Below are positions 50,301-59,343 of a stretch of DNA of 64,000 bases, piece after piece. The DNA lies in contig CAJVGD010000019.1 in NCBI GenBank assembly GCA_910890315.1, positions 62,001 to 126,000 on the forward strand, written 5' to 3'. The notes below the pieces were generated by a model that did not search any database, was not told where the DNA came from, and saw only the letters and a list, made by a program, of their open reading frames with translations. The translations under genes were made by a program, and so were the position numbers. The stretch comes from Serendipita indica DSM 11827. Lineage: Eukaryota > Basidiomycota > Agaricomycetes > Sebacinales > Serendipitaceae. Every line of letters starts with the position of its first letter. Within the stretch, counting starts at the first letter, position 1.

Positions 50301-51580
50301 GTTGCATTTTATCCCTTAGGGCTCCTTGTTTTTGATGAAGGCGCCCTTCAAGCTCCCTCATAGTCATTCGAGTGAGCTCTTTGAGCAGCGCTCTCTCCTC
50401 TGAACCGAATTTTTCGCGAGGTTTGTTGTCCAAAACGCAGAACACGCCAATGTTTTCACCTGATTCGGTTCGCATCGGAAATCCAGCGTAGAATCTGACT
50501 GAGAGCTCGTCGGTGACAACCTTGTTTCCTCGGAAACGCCAGTCCTTGAGAGTATCGAGAACAACGAGCGGCTCATCTGCCCTGAAGATTGTCACTGTAT
50601 GAGAAAGGCGAATATCACTCGGGACTCACTTGAGCAGAACGGCATGGCTGCACATTGGGGTTCCTCTAGGCACCATATATGGAGCTCGACCGTCAAATGT
50701 GAACTGAACTTGGTCCTCGTCCACCAAGGATATAAGTGACGCATTCCTAGACTAAGTTGAACGAAAATTTACTGGTAATAGAAATGACGCACGCTGCGAA
50801 CATCGCTTTTCCAAGTTTCGCAATACGATCAAGATTAGGATCCAATTGGTGGTGAAAGGGCTTGAATCTGAGCCAAATTTTGAGTGATTGAACAGAAGGA
50901 GCCTCCAAAGACCTACGACCGAACAGCTCGTCTTCGTTGTACCTCATCCGCTGCCACAGGTGCCTCCAGGTATCCGAGCTCCTTGTAACGACGGAATGCT
51001 CGTGCCGTGTAGGTGCCGCCGGTAATCTCGGCCGTCGAAGCAGAGCGTGCGCCTAGACGGAGGCCTGAAACTGACGTATTGGCTTGAACTTCGCCTGGAT
51101 CGGTGAAGGTGTTGGACTCGCTCCTGGGGGTGAGTAGGATTTCCGAATGGCTGACTCGACGTCCGTTGACATGATACCCTTCGTCTGCTAGGAAAGAGCG
51201 GTAAACGTCTTCGACAGACTGGGTTAGGTCAGGTGGAGCTGCAAGCCTTGGATCTGTTGATTCCATTCTAAGGGAATCCTGTCGCGAGAAGAGTATCGGG
51301 TCGACTTGGAGCTCTATAGGAGTCTCAAGTGGGTTCCATTTCCCTTCTGCGTATCTCTGAAAGAACCCGTCGGGGCCGTCAGCCGCAATCTGGGAGACGG
51401 AGGAGATATCATATATTCCTACAGGGTTTTAGCAAGAGTACGTTCTAGCCTTGATGAAATCCTACCAAGATGGCTAGGCCTCGCCATGAGTGTCTCCTGG
51501 CGGGCAGCCTCGACATCGAGACCGCCATCTAGAATGTCACTCGCTGTGTCCATGGTGTACTCATCCTCGAGTACAGACAT
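47398..51580 (-). CDS. GAF-domain hybrid histidine kinase with receiver domain
   Basis: More than a dozen exons, about 1,200 residues. Two starts are possible: 51712, overlapping the neighbouring SR gene, or 51580 (MSVLEDEYTMDTASDILDGG), which I prefer. Order: disordered start; GAF domain (NASLISLVDEDQVQF, GTPMCSHAVLL, DEPLVVLDTLKDWRFRGNK, IGVFCVLDNKPREKF); a second sensory part (ELLLERLVDHITRTLSVEG); the H-box FIANISHELRTPLHGV, split by an intron; ATPase N-box LRRVLINLIGNSSKF and G-boxes VEDTGV and GIGLGLAI; a long linker; and a receiver domain with VLVVEDNAVNRKVL, LMDLQMPVLDG (phosphoacceptor Asp) and GYLVKPVSF. It would sense a stimulus through GAF, autophosphorylate His and pass phosphate via its receiver to an HPt protein (Ypd1) feeding Ssk1/Skn7-type regulators. 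No transmembrane helix, so probably cytosolic. Confidence 0.9.
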
Positions 51581-51669
51581 CTCGTGGCCAGTAAAGGCGA
51601 GCTTAGGGAATGGCAATGCAAAGGTTGAGTCCAGGCGTTGAATAACAACGTTGGACTTCGACCTCGACC
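51581..51669. promoter_or_regulatory. very short head-to-head gap, histidine kinase and SR protein
   Basis: At most 89 bases lie between the preferred kinase ATG (51580) and the SR-protein ATG (51670). If the kinase starts at 51712 the coding regions overlap by about 43 bases. Promoter elements must then lie inside exons or introns of the partner. Confidence 0.45.
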
Positions 51670-52986
51670 ATGTCCAGGCGCCTTTACGTTGGAAGTTCGT
51701 CTTTAAGGTCATATTTTAGAGCAGGAGACTGAATTGGCAATCTTCTTACGCCGCAGAACTACCGCCAGACGTCAACTCTGAGGATGTTCGCAGATTTTTC
51801 GAAGACGAGGCAAGAGTCAAGGTCGTCGACTGCCGTATAATGACAGGTATAATCGTATATGCTACTCTGAAAATGCTCACTCTGCGATTCAGGCTTTGGG
51901 TTCATCGAGTTTGACTCGTCAGAGGTAGCGTGGCTTTCGTAGGCTGGGGAAGACTGAAGCAAACCTCTTTCCAGGATATGGATACCGCTCTTCGCCTCGA
52001 TGGACACGATTTCCAAGGACAACCTATCCTTGTCCAGGTTGCTAGAGAGAAGCCTCCTCGAAGGGAGCCTCCACGTGAGATGCGATCAAGGTGCGGTCTA
52101 GTTGGCATCCTTTTTATGATGAAATTGCTGACACTGCTCTGGATCTAGTGGAAGACGCCAAGGTTCGCCGAATCAAGTTTTGTGCTTGAGTTATGCTCTT
52201 ATGGATATCTTTTTGCAGGTGTTACAGTTATTGTCTCAAACGTATCTCGCGACGTCAGTTGGCAGGTAAGCTAGGCCGCTCCCGTTTCCTGGATCGCATG
52301 GACACCCGGACTACACTTCCTACTGGCCGACTCCCTCTCGTGATTGAACATACTGGTCACTCCGCTTTCTCCCTCGATGACTCGGGGTCGGTTCGTGGAA
52401 CGGCCAATATTTCATCGACTTGCCGGGACAACACGCTCTTCCCTCTGGACGCGCTCACCACTGATGCAATTTCTTCGGAAAGGATTTGAAAGACTTCGGA
52501 AGAGAAGCCGGCGGTGGGGTCATCTTTTCGGATATCGACAGAGATGTCCCGAATCAAGGGTATATGCTTCTCGCCAGTGTTTCAAAGCTCATATCGTCAT
52601 TAGCATACTTGAATACTACACAGCTGAGGAGGCAGAACGCGCTGTACGAGAGCTAGACGGACGCGAGCTCCGTGGCCATACGGTCACCCTCCGTTTGCAA
52701 GATTCAGTAAGGCGCTATGCTTTCTGCAAACAAACTTCTGCTGACGTTCCCTCAGCGTGGTGGAGGAAGAAGAGACCGATACAATGATGATTACAGGCGG
52801 GATAACGACGATTATAGGCGGGATAACGACGATTATAGGCGGGATTACAGGCGACGCTCACGTTCGCCACCTCGGCGCCACGACGATCGCGACCGGTACG
52901 ACGATAGAGATTATGAAAGAGACCGTGAATATCGTCGAAGACCCTCACCTCGTCGATATGATGAGCGTCGAGACCGCGACCGGTAA
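51670..52986 (+). CDS. SR-type splicing factor: two RRMs and an Arg/Asp/Tyr-rich tail
   Basis: Exon 1 is only 25 nt (51670-51694, MSRRLYVG); intron 51695-51756 then gives RLYVGKLPPDVNSEDVRRFF. RRM1 continues DCRIMTGFGFIEFDSSEDMD and GQPILVQVAREKPPRREPP. RRM2 starts VTVIVSNVSRDVSWQ and, after a 217-nt intron (52266-52482), continues DLKDFGREAGGGVIFSDIDR, QGILEYYTAEEAERAVRELD, then LRGHTVTLRL; SWQDLKD is the hallmark of pseudo-RRMs in SRSF1-type proteins. The tail has three DDYRRDN units then RRRSRSPPRRHDDRDR and RRRPSPRRYDERRDRDR, ending at 52986. Such factors bind exonic enhancers and are phosphorylated on the RS part by SRPK (present at 22.8 kb). The last codons run into a gtaagt-like sequence, so an extra 3' exon is possible. 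Confidence 0.87.
52789..52851 (+). repeat. three 21-nt tandem units encoding DDYRRDN
   Basis: Three near-identical 21-base units beginning gattayaggcgggat (y = c or t) in the RS-like tail; they differ at a few bases only. Confidence 0.85.
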
Positions 52987-53557
52987 GTTTTCGTCTTTAT
53001 GTGCATCCAGCGACTCACTGTGCGCGTAGTTACTAATTAAGATGAACAAAGTTGGCGAATGTGTGATGCTGCTCACCAATCATGCCATCTAAAGGAGCAA
53101 ATGGACGACATAGATAGTTGATGAATCTCAGCCGTCTTCGTGACTTTTCACCATGGAAAGTTCTAGTATTGCCATCCAGTTGCCAGTGTATTCACTCCAT
53201 CCCTCTTGAATCTCTTGTTAAAAAAATCCTAATCCTAAGGGCAGTCGAATCTCAATGGAAGGCTCAGAGCTTTTAGCTGCTTTGCATAAACCCAACTAAG
53301 TTCATCCGTTTGGAATAGATTTAGGAGATGTACATGTCCGCAATGGAGACTGGCATGGGGTCACGGGTTGCACCCAACCTTGGTCTCCATCCACGTCACA
53401 TTCTAGGAACATTCGCAAAAGCTAGAAGACAACCATCGAGCTGTACGTCCTCATGGGCTATCTTTTCAGACATTCTCATTTCTTGCCTCAACCTAGGAAT
53501 CCGTCAACTCCACGCCGCGAGCACAAGTCTACGGCTGAAACTTTCAATTCGCATACA
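52987..53557. other. intergenic, tandem
   Basis: About 570 bases between the SR gene and F-box gene D. An in-frame ATG at 53453 would extend the F-box protein by 35 residues, but the extension shows no family resemblance. Otherwise nothing recognised. Confidence 0.45.
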
Positions 53558-54988
53558 ATGGAAGATTTCGAGGTTCCTATTGACGCTCCTCTCGACATAC
53601 AGCAAAAGGCTACTCAGATGAGGCGCTGTTGGGAGCAGATACAAGCCTTGACGGGTCAATTGAAGGCAGCAGAGTCCCTCTGGAACAGTCTAAGAGACGA
53701 GGTTGCTGGATATATCCAGCAATCAGAGCGAAAACGTTTGATTTCTGCACGTCCCGCGAAAGTGTCGCTCGACGGCTTGCCCAACGAACTGCTATTCAAC
53801 ATCTTTCGACATCTACGGTTTGAGAGATATGGTCACCTCGGAGCTCTTCTTCTCATCAACAAACGCATCCATCACTTCGTAATGAGCACTCCTTTACTGT
53901 GGACTCATATTGAAGTCTTGGTCGACTGCGACTTGTTGGATGCAACGCCCCCAAAGCCCTCATACGTCGAGGCATGCTTAAAGAATAGCCAAAGCGCCGG
54001 CTTAGATATCGAGATCCACCTAGAATGGGACGCAGCGGCGGAGTTTCTTAAACAAGCTGCAATCGTCGCAGTCGTCAATCTAGTAGATGAACAGGAGGAG
54101 GATGCAGTCTGGTCGACCTTGAACGACATAGACATGGACTTCCGCTGCCCCGTATATGAAAAAAAGGAGGCGGCATTATTCGAAGTTCTGGATGCCATTA
54201 TCGGTACTGACGGATGCAACATGCGCCGATGGAAGTCACTGGTCCTTTCACTACCATCTGATCCTTCGCATCGCATAGCTATTCTCGAACGACTCATCGG
54301 GAGCACTCCAAATCTTTGTGAAGTGGACCTACAAAACACAGATGGATCTGATAGCGAGCAAGATGCCTGGGACAGTATCTTTCAAGATCTTTCCAGCCTA
54401 TCTTGCTTTACGAGTGACTATCGGCTGCCTTGGGCATTTTCTGCGCTAAACCCCAATAGAATCAGTGAACTCAAGATCGACCTTCGAAACTCTATGGACT
54501 TTGAGATACTAGCTTCATACCGAGCACTTCAACACTTGGATATTTATTGGGAGGGCAAGGGGGATTCAAGCAATTCGATTATATTGCTCCCAAATCTACG
54601 TAGTTTACATATAAGAGGCCCCTATAACTATATCCTCAATCGCCTCCTCACACCTCTCCTTGACAAACTCTCAATTTCTTCCTTCACATTCAGATTACCC
54701 TGGGAGGTTCCGTTGCTGACTGCGACGGTGGTTCAATGGCATTGTCGCCATTTTCCGGACGGTATCAATGCTTCCGTTAGTTTCTTGCAGCAGATTTTCT
54801 CAAGCCTAAGAAGGACACAGCAGCTTATTCTTTCTGGATTCGCAGCAGAGGCCGTAATGGATGCTTTTCAAGTGTTCAAAAGGTCGAACTCATTCCCAGA
54901 GGAGCTTCAGGTGATTCTCTTGAGACGGTGGATGAATACGCCTGATACTCCATTGCTTGAGCTTCGACGCAAGGACTTTGTTGAATAG
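53558..54988 (+). CDS. F-box protein, coiled-coil start type (D)
   Basis: Single exon of 476 residues from MEDFEVPIDAPLDIQQKATQ. A short coiled coil (IQALTGQLKAAESLWNSLRD) precedes the F-box: VSLDGLPNELLFNIFRHLRF, LLINKRIHHFVMSTPLLWTH. The rest is a leucine-rich fold in irregular repeats (RWKSLVLSLPSDPSHRIAIL, ERLIGSTPNLCEVDL, ILLPNLRSLHIRGPYN, LLTPLLDKLSISSFTF). The coiled-coil-plus-F-box layout and the phrase MSTPLLWTHIE set it apart from siblings A-C. Expected role: substrate receptor in an SCF ubiquitin ligase. It is followed in tandem by a related gene (E). The lack of introns is unusual here but shared with E. Frame intact. Confidence 0.85.
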   Translation: MEDFEVPIDAPLDIQQKATQMRRCWEQIQALTGQLKAAESLWNSLRDEVAGYIQQSERKRLISARPAKVSLDGLPNELLFNIFRHLRFERYGHLGALLLINKRIHHFVMSTPLLWTHIEVLVDCDLLDATPPKPSYVEACLKNSQSAGLDIEIHLEWDAAAEFLKQAAIVAVVNLVDEQEEDAVWSTLNDIDMDFRCPVYEKKEAALFEVLDAIIGTDGCNMRRWKSLVLSLPSDPSHRIAILERLIGSTPNLCEVDLQNTDGSDSEQDAWDSIFQDLSSLSCFTSDYRLPWAFSALNPNRISELKIDLRNSMDFEILASYRALQHLDIYWEGKGDSSNSIILLPNLRSLHIRGPYNYILNRLLTPLLDKLSISSFTFRLPWEVPLLTATVVQWHCRHFPDGINASVSFLQQIFSSLRRTQQLILSGFAAEAVMDAFQVFKRSNSFPEELQVILLRRWMNTPDTPLLELRRKDFVE

Positions 54989-55336
54989 ATTAATCTATGT
55001 AAATATTAGCAATCGAGTCTTTCCCCATCTCGCTTGTGCCGATGAAGCGGTGGATCTCTTTATAGTCAACCTTGCTCCTCGCCGCACCCACTGGCACCCA
55101 CAGAAACTCACCCACGGCGCTGCTGTGAGGACGTAAGTCGCTGTAAGAAACAGGAGACTAAGACTAAGACCTTGTGAAGAGACTGCGGTGAAGGAGACTA
55201 GGCTGCCACATCGCGTGCGGGCTGGGCAGTGGAGAACGTCAACGGGGAGAGACTGGCCAGCATTCCATCCCATTCCCCGCGCTCAACATTTCAAAGAATT
55301 TATAAGCTTTCATTGGCGTTTGAGCCACTTGCGATT
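54989..55336. promoter_or_regulatory. promoter region of F-box gene E
   Basis: About 350 bases between tandem F-box genes D and E. The sequence tttataagc at 55299-55307 lies about 30 bases before the ATG of E and could act as a TATA element with a very short leader, or be chance. Confidence 0.35.
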
Positions 55337-56722
55337 ATGGAGACCACACGGTTACTGCTTGAGCGGTGCCAGCGAAAGGTCGAGGACCTCGAACGGCAAT
55401 TGAGGAGTGCTAAGTCACACCATGCTTCTCTTACTCGGGAACTACAAAGATATTCCTCCGAATCATGGCAAGCGTCGGACGAATACCAGGTCGCCAGGCA
55501 CAAAATCTCCCTCTACGATCTCCCAGACGAGCTGCTTTGCGAAATATTCGAATATGCGACCCTCCTCTGCCACCCTTTCATCCGCTCGGTCTTGCTCGTT
55601 TGCAAGCGCTTTCATCGAATTATTATGAGCACTTCATCATTATGGACGCGCATAGATCTCCGGTTCCCCAAGGACCTGATGGATTGTTTCTTCCCTACCA
55701 AGGAATATGTCGAAACATGCTTGGAGCGAAGCCGTGGCCGTCTACTAGATATTACCATCGAGTTTCCACGCTATATCACCACTACAAACTACGCTTTGGA
55801 TCAGGTCGTGGTCAAAATGACCCCGATCCTTGGCGGGGATGCCTCTATGGATTTGCAGGAGACGCTCGTTGGTGTAGACTGGCAATGTGACAGTTCACTA
55901 GTGGAGGAAAGAGTCACTCACCTAGAGACCGTGGCCAAATCCCTCATTGGCTCCAACGGAGAGTATATGCTTCGATGGCGTTCACTCTCCATGATACTCT
56001 CAGAGGACGAATGGGGAAATTTCTTTCTCGCGCGCATGCAAGACTACCCAGCTCCGGATTTACAACGACTCGAAATTATGAATATGAGGTTCATGGAGGA
56101 CTGGTTTGAGGATGGAGATTGCTCGTTCCCTACAATGCCACAACTGCGTTCCTTGAAAACGGAGAGGTTGTGCCTACATTGGCTTGACCCGGCCCCAGCA
56201 ACGCTCACTCATTTGGATACCGCGTACAAATTGGGCTTGCTCTTCGATCACCTTTCTGGCTTGCAACAACTTCGGCATCTTTGCATCCGAGACGCTACCA
56301 GTGAGTCTTTGTACCAAAAGGATCCCGTCACCCTTCCACATCTCTCTAAACTTTATATTTACGGAAATATCGATGGAACTCTTGCAAGCCTCGTCACGCC
56401 CAAACTTGAAGTGCTATTTGTCTGCTCATCGCAGACTATGGTCAAAAAACTACTACCCAACGTTCCATTAATTGAGTGGGAGTGGAGTTTGGATGGGAGC
56501 AAGCCGGAGGGGATATTCTCCTCTCAGCGGGACGCATTAGGATCCATCTTCTCAAAGATGAGAGAGACGCGTCGCTTATACTTGCAAGGGTTTAAAGCAG
56601 GTATGATAGATGAGATTGAAAAGAAGAAGAATAGGCGGAATGGGGGACTTCCGGCGAGTCTCCAGGTGATCGAAATACTCGTAGGCGGGGTTCGACAGAC
56701 GATTGTGACGAGAACATCATGA
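55337..56722 (+). CDS. F-box protein, coiled-coil start type (E)
   Basis: Single exon, 461 residues from METTRLLLERCQRKVEDLER. An upstream in-frame extension to 55229 begins with GTG and is not used. The coiled coil (VEDLERQLRSAKSHHASLTR) leads to the F-box ISLYDLPDELLCEIFEYATL and LLVCKRFHRIIMSTSSLWTR. Leucine-rich segments follow (RWRSLSMILSEDEWGN, LRSLKTERLCLHWLD, LSGLQQLRHLCIRDATSESL, LVTPKLEVLFVCSSQ), then a C-terminal stretch FSKMRETRRLYLQGFKAGM resembling FSSLRRTQQLILSGFAAEA of gene D. D and E are therefore tandem duplicates, though well diverged. Expected role as for D. Confidence 0.85.
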   Translation: METTRLLLERCQRKVEDLERQLRSAKSHHASLTRELQRYSSESWQASDEYQVARHKISLYDLPDELLCEIFEYATLLCHPFIRSVLLVCKRFHRIIMSTSSLWTRIDLRFPKDLMDCFFPTKEYVETCLERSRGRLLDITIEFPRYITTTNYALDQVVVKMTPILGGDASMDLQETLVGVDWQCDSSLVEERVTHLETVAKSLIGSNGEYMLRWRSLSMILSEDEWGNFFLARMQDYPAPDLQRLEIMNMRFMEDWFEDGDCSFPTMPQLRSLKTERLCLHWLDPAPATLTHLDTAYKLGLLFDHLSGLQQLRHLCIRDATSESLYQKDPVTLPHLSKLYIYGNIDGTLASLVTPKLEVLFVCSSQTMVKKLLPNVPLIEWEWSLDGSKPEGIFSSQRDALGSIFSKMRETRRLYLQGFKAGMIDEIEKKKNRRNGGLPASLQVIEILVGGVRQTIVTRTS

Positions 56723-59343
56723 ATCCGGCCCGATTACGTAGTAACAGATTGTTGATAATAATGACTCTCTTTAAATATACTCTTCCTTGAGATGACTAAC
56801 CAATCAATGTATATGGACCACGCGAGATGGGGCTTACCTTTGGATCCCTGTTCTAGAGTAATTTATCTTTTCAGTCTCGAACCTCTGAGATCTGGGGCAT
56901 GATGGCGAGGGGGAAGAAGACGTCGAGATAAGGCGAGCCGACCTGATGTGCGCCAGGGATTTTTGCTATGGGAAGACCGCGCGGGATCTCCCGAACAAGA
57001 GGTGCTCACATGCTCTTTGGGCTCGCGTAAGGGCGTGAGGGGTCTGATAATCTTACGAGAAGCGAAATGACGAAAGGGACCCCTTGGAGCTTGTATGTAA
57101 TGCAAATTGTCGAGATGGCAGATGCGCCCTTTTGCTTCATAGGACATCCCGTTGATTGATCTTTGATCCTGCGGCTTGTCCGCACAACGGGAACAAAAAG
57201 GTCCATCAATATCGTATATGAGCCAGGATTCTCTGTTCTGACGTCAAATGCTTCTGCAGAGGCAGCGCTGACTGTGATAGTTCTGCTGGAGTATGCTCAG
57301 CTGACATGGCCACGTACAACGCCTCGATGAGCGGCACCGAACTTTAACCCGTTATCCTCAGAGTTCTTTTCATCAGCCGCCGGTACTTAACATAACTCTC
57401 TGGCCATTCTCTCGACTCATGGGACTTGGCCTCTTGGGGTGCGATCCGCTAGGCTATGATCTCTCCCGGTCGAAAATCAGTCTGATAACTGTCATGAAGG
57501 AGAGATATCTAATCGACCCGATTAACTCGCTGTACCTAGACTCCACGAGGATAATCTCGATATGGATGGCCAGAAAAAAAAAGCAAGTCCGGTCACGAGA
57601 TGTACGTGCGGCCGCTCGGGTGGCTCGCCATGAGGAAGTCATCAATCCTCTCAAAAGTAGAAAGTTACAATAACATAACGCCATTCACACGCATCCAACA
57701 CATTTTGCCACGCGCTGCCTGCAGGCTTTGAAGCGGAGTTGGATGGCGCGTTTGTGTGCACTGAGCCAATCTCGATCGAACCAGGTCGAAATCGCACGCC
57801 TAGGGTTGTCGAAAGTTTGGACATTCTTCTTCATTGTTCCATCCGGTGACTTGAACCCTAGGCGTGCAAAGCAATCGACCACGCCCCTCCCGTCCCAGCA
57901 AGTCACGGTCGACCATGACGCGTCATGATCGGCGACCACGCGTCTCGATGAGTTAATAGCGAGTATAACGGTCACTTAACCGCCATGATGTAGCAAAATA
58001 TCCCCAATGAATGCCGGGTCGAAGTTAGTCTCACGACAACCCGTATGACGGCTTCGCCTTCTTCCATCAACACGACTGTGAGCATCGCATCTTGATTCCC
58101 ATGTTGAATCCTCGAACGACTTTGTTGGGTTCCGCGCTTCGACTGTTCTTGCAAAAAGGGGGCATGCACCCAACTTTTTTTTTTCCCTAGTCTTCGACTC
58201 CAACTAAGACTGTATTGCATGTTAGACTATCCGCTCGACCGGTCGAACAGTGACGGTCCCTTTTGTCACACAAATCAATTTGTTCTCCACTGCACCACAC
58301 GACCGACCGATCGTGCCCATTCACTGTGTTTATAGTCTGTTTCCCCCACCCCTCAAGTTCTCGCTTGATTCTCGAGCGCTAACGCGGGGTCGAGTTTTCC
58401 GAAGCTCTGGCTGCCGAGTTGCACTTCCCATCGAGTTCGTACCGCATCAACGTAGAAACTAGCCTCCTTTAGGGTGGCCCATTGACCAAATCTGACCAAA
58501 AATATTTCACCAGCTGGGCCCTCGTCTAGCGAGCTCGGTTTCGTCTGGTCGACGAGTTCGGATCTTCGACTTTACGGCATTTGGCCACCTCTTTTCTCGT
58601 TTGTAGTATTGGGGTCATCAACAGTTTCAACTCAGCTGAGGGGGAAACGTTTTTTTTTTTAGAGTTGGAAGAGGAGACGACGATCGAATTGCAATAGACG
58701 ACAATAAACACGATAGATGAGAATATGACGCGACGGGGAGTGATGCTACAGCAGCGCAAGGGACAAGACCCAGTGAGAGAGAGAGAGAAAAGAGGATGAG
58801 AGTGGATGAGAGAGCACACAAGAAAGATTCGGCCAGCGTCGATGAGGACACGGTCTCGAGTGATGGTACAAAGGGTGCAGAGTGCTTTTGGATGATTAGG
58901 CGTTGGCGTTGGCGTGGCGTGTCGATTCGTGATGGGTGAATGCGTATGCAAGGGGGGGGGGATTTGAGGATGCCAGATGATGTCCGAAGGGGAGCATGGA
59001 TCGATGAGTTTGATAGATAATGCTGAATTGTTCGTCATCTCCAAGACGAATGAGGAGACAGTTTGTGTGTTGTTTTCGATAGAATTAACAGGAGGAGAGG
59101 GACGCGCAAGCGCGAGGCGGGGGGATGAGAAATGGGTGAGGAAATAGATATCGGGCACCCGTTCTGGCCCCGCGTAGGAGAAGCCCAAGAGAGAATGGAG
59201 TTAAACAACTCGCTTTAGCCCGAGGGAGAGAGTAGATAGAGTTTGCATAGGTGCACGAATAAACACCCGTCGTCCCCGTGCTCCTGGTATACTCGTCGGG
59301 ATGGTACTGTCGACCTTTGTACCAAAGTGACGATGTGGATCAC
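56723..59343. other. gene-poor stretch of 2.6 kb
   Basis: No gene was supported. The stretch contains the 14-bp inverted repeat at 57794-57867, a perfect 14-bp palindrome at 57914-57927, poly-purine runs near 58,775-58,800, a run of ten G near 58,951-58,960 and several T-runs. Open frames at 57419-57673 (plus), 57685-57975 (minus) and 58526-59188 (minus) either start without ATG or are low-complexity. The part next to 59344 should include the 3' untranslated region of the dioxygenase gene. Confidence 0.5.
57794..57867. repeat. inverted repeat, 14-bp perfect arms, 46-nt loop
   Basis: The left arm gcacgcctagggtt (57794-57807) is the exact reverse complement of aaccctaggcgtgc (57854-57867). Pairing stops on both sides. 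Transcribed, it would form a strong hairpin. It could be a relic of a small inverted-repeat element, an RNA structure or a binding site; no flanking target-site duplication was seen. Confidence 0.7.

Noticed and set aside
57685-57975. 97-codon minus-strand frame
   Set aside because: It begins with GTG, spans the inverted repeat and has no recognisable domain or splice partner.
58526-59188. 220-codon minus-strand frame
   Set aside because: It has no ATG at its beginning, is low-complexity, and lies downstream of the dioxygenase stop where a 3' untranslated region is expected.
56723-59343. Possible mobile-element remnant in the gene-poor stretch
   Set aside because: Apart from the 14-bp inverted repeat no terminal repeats, target-site duplication or transposase/reverse-transcriptase motif was found.
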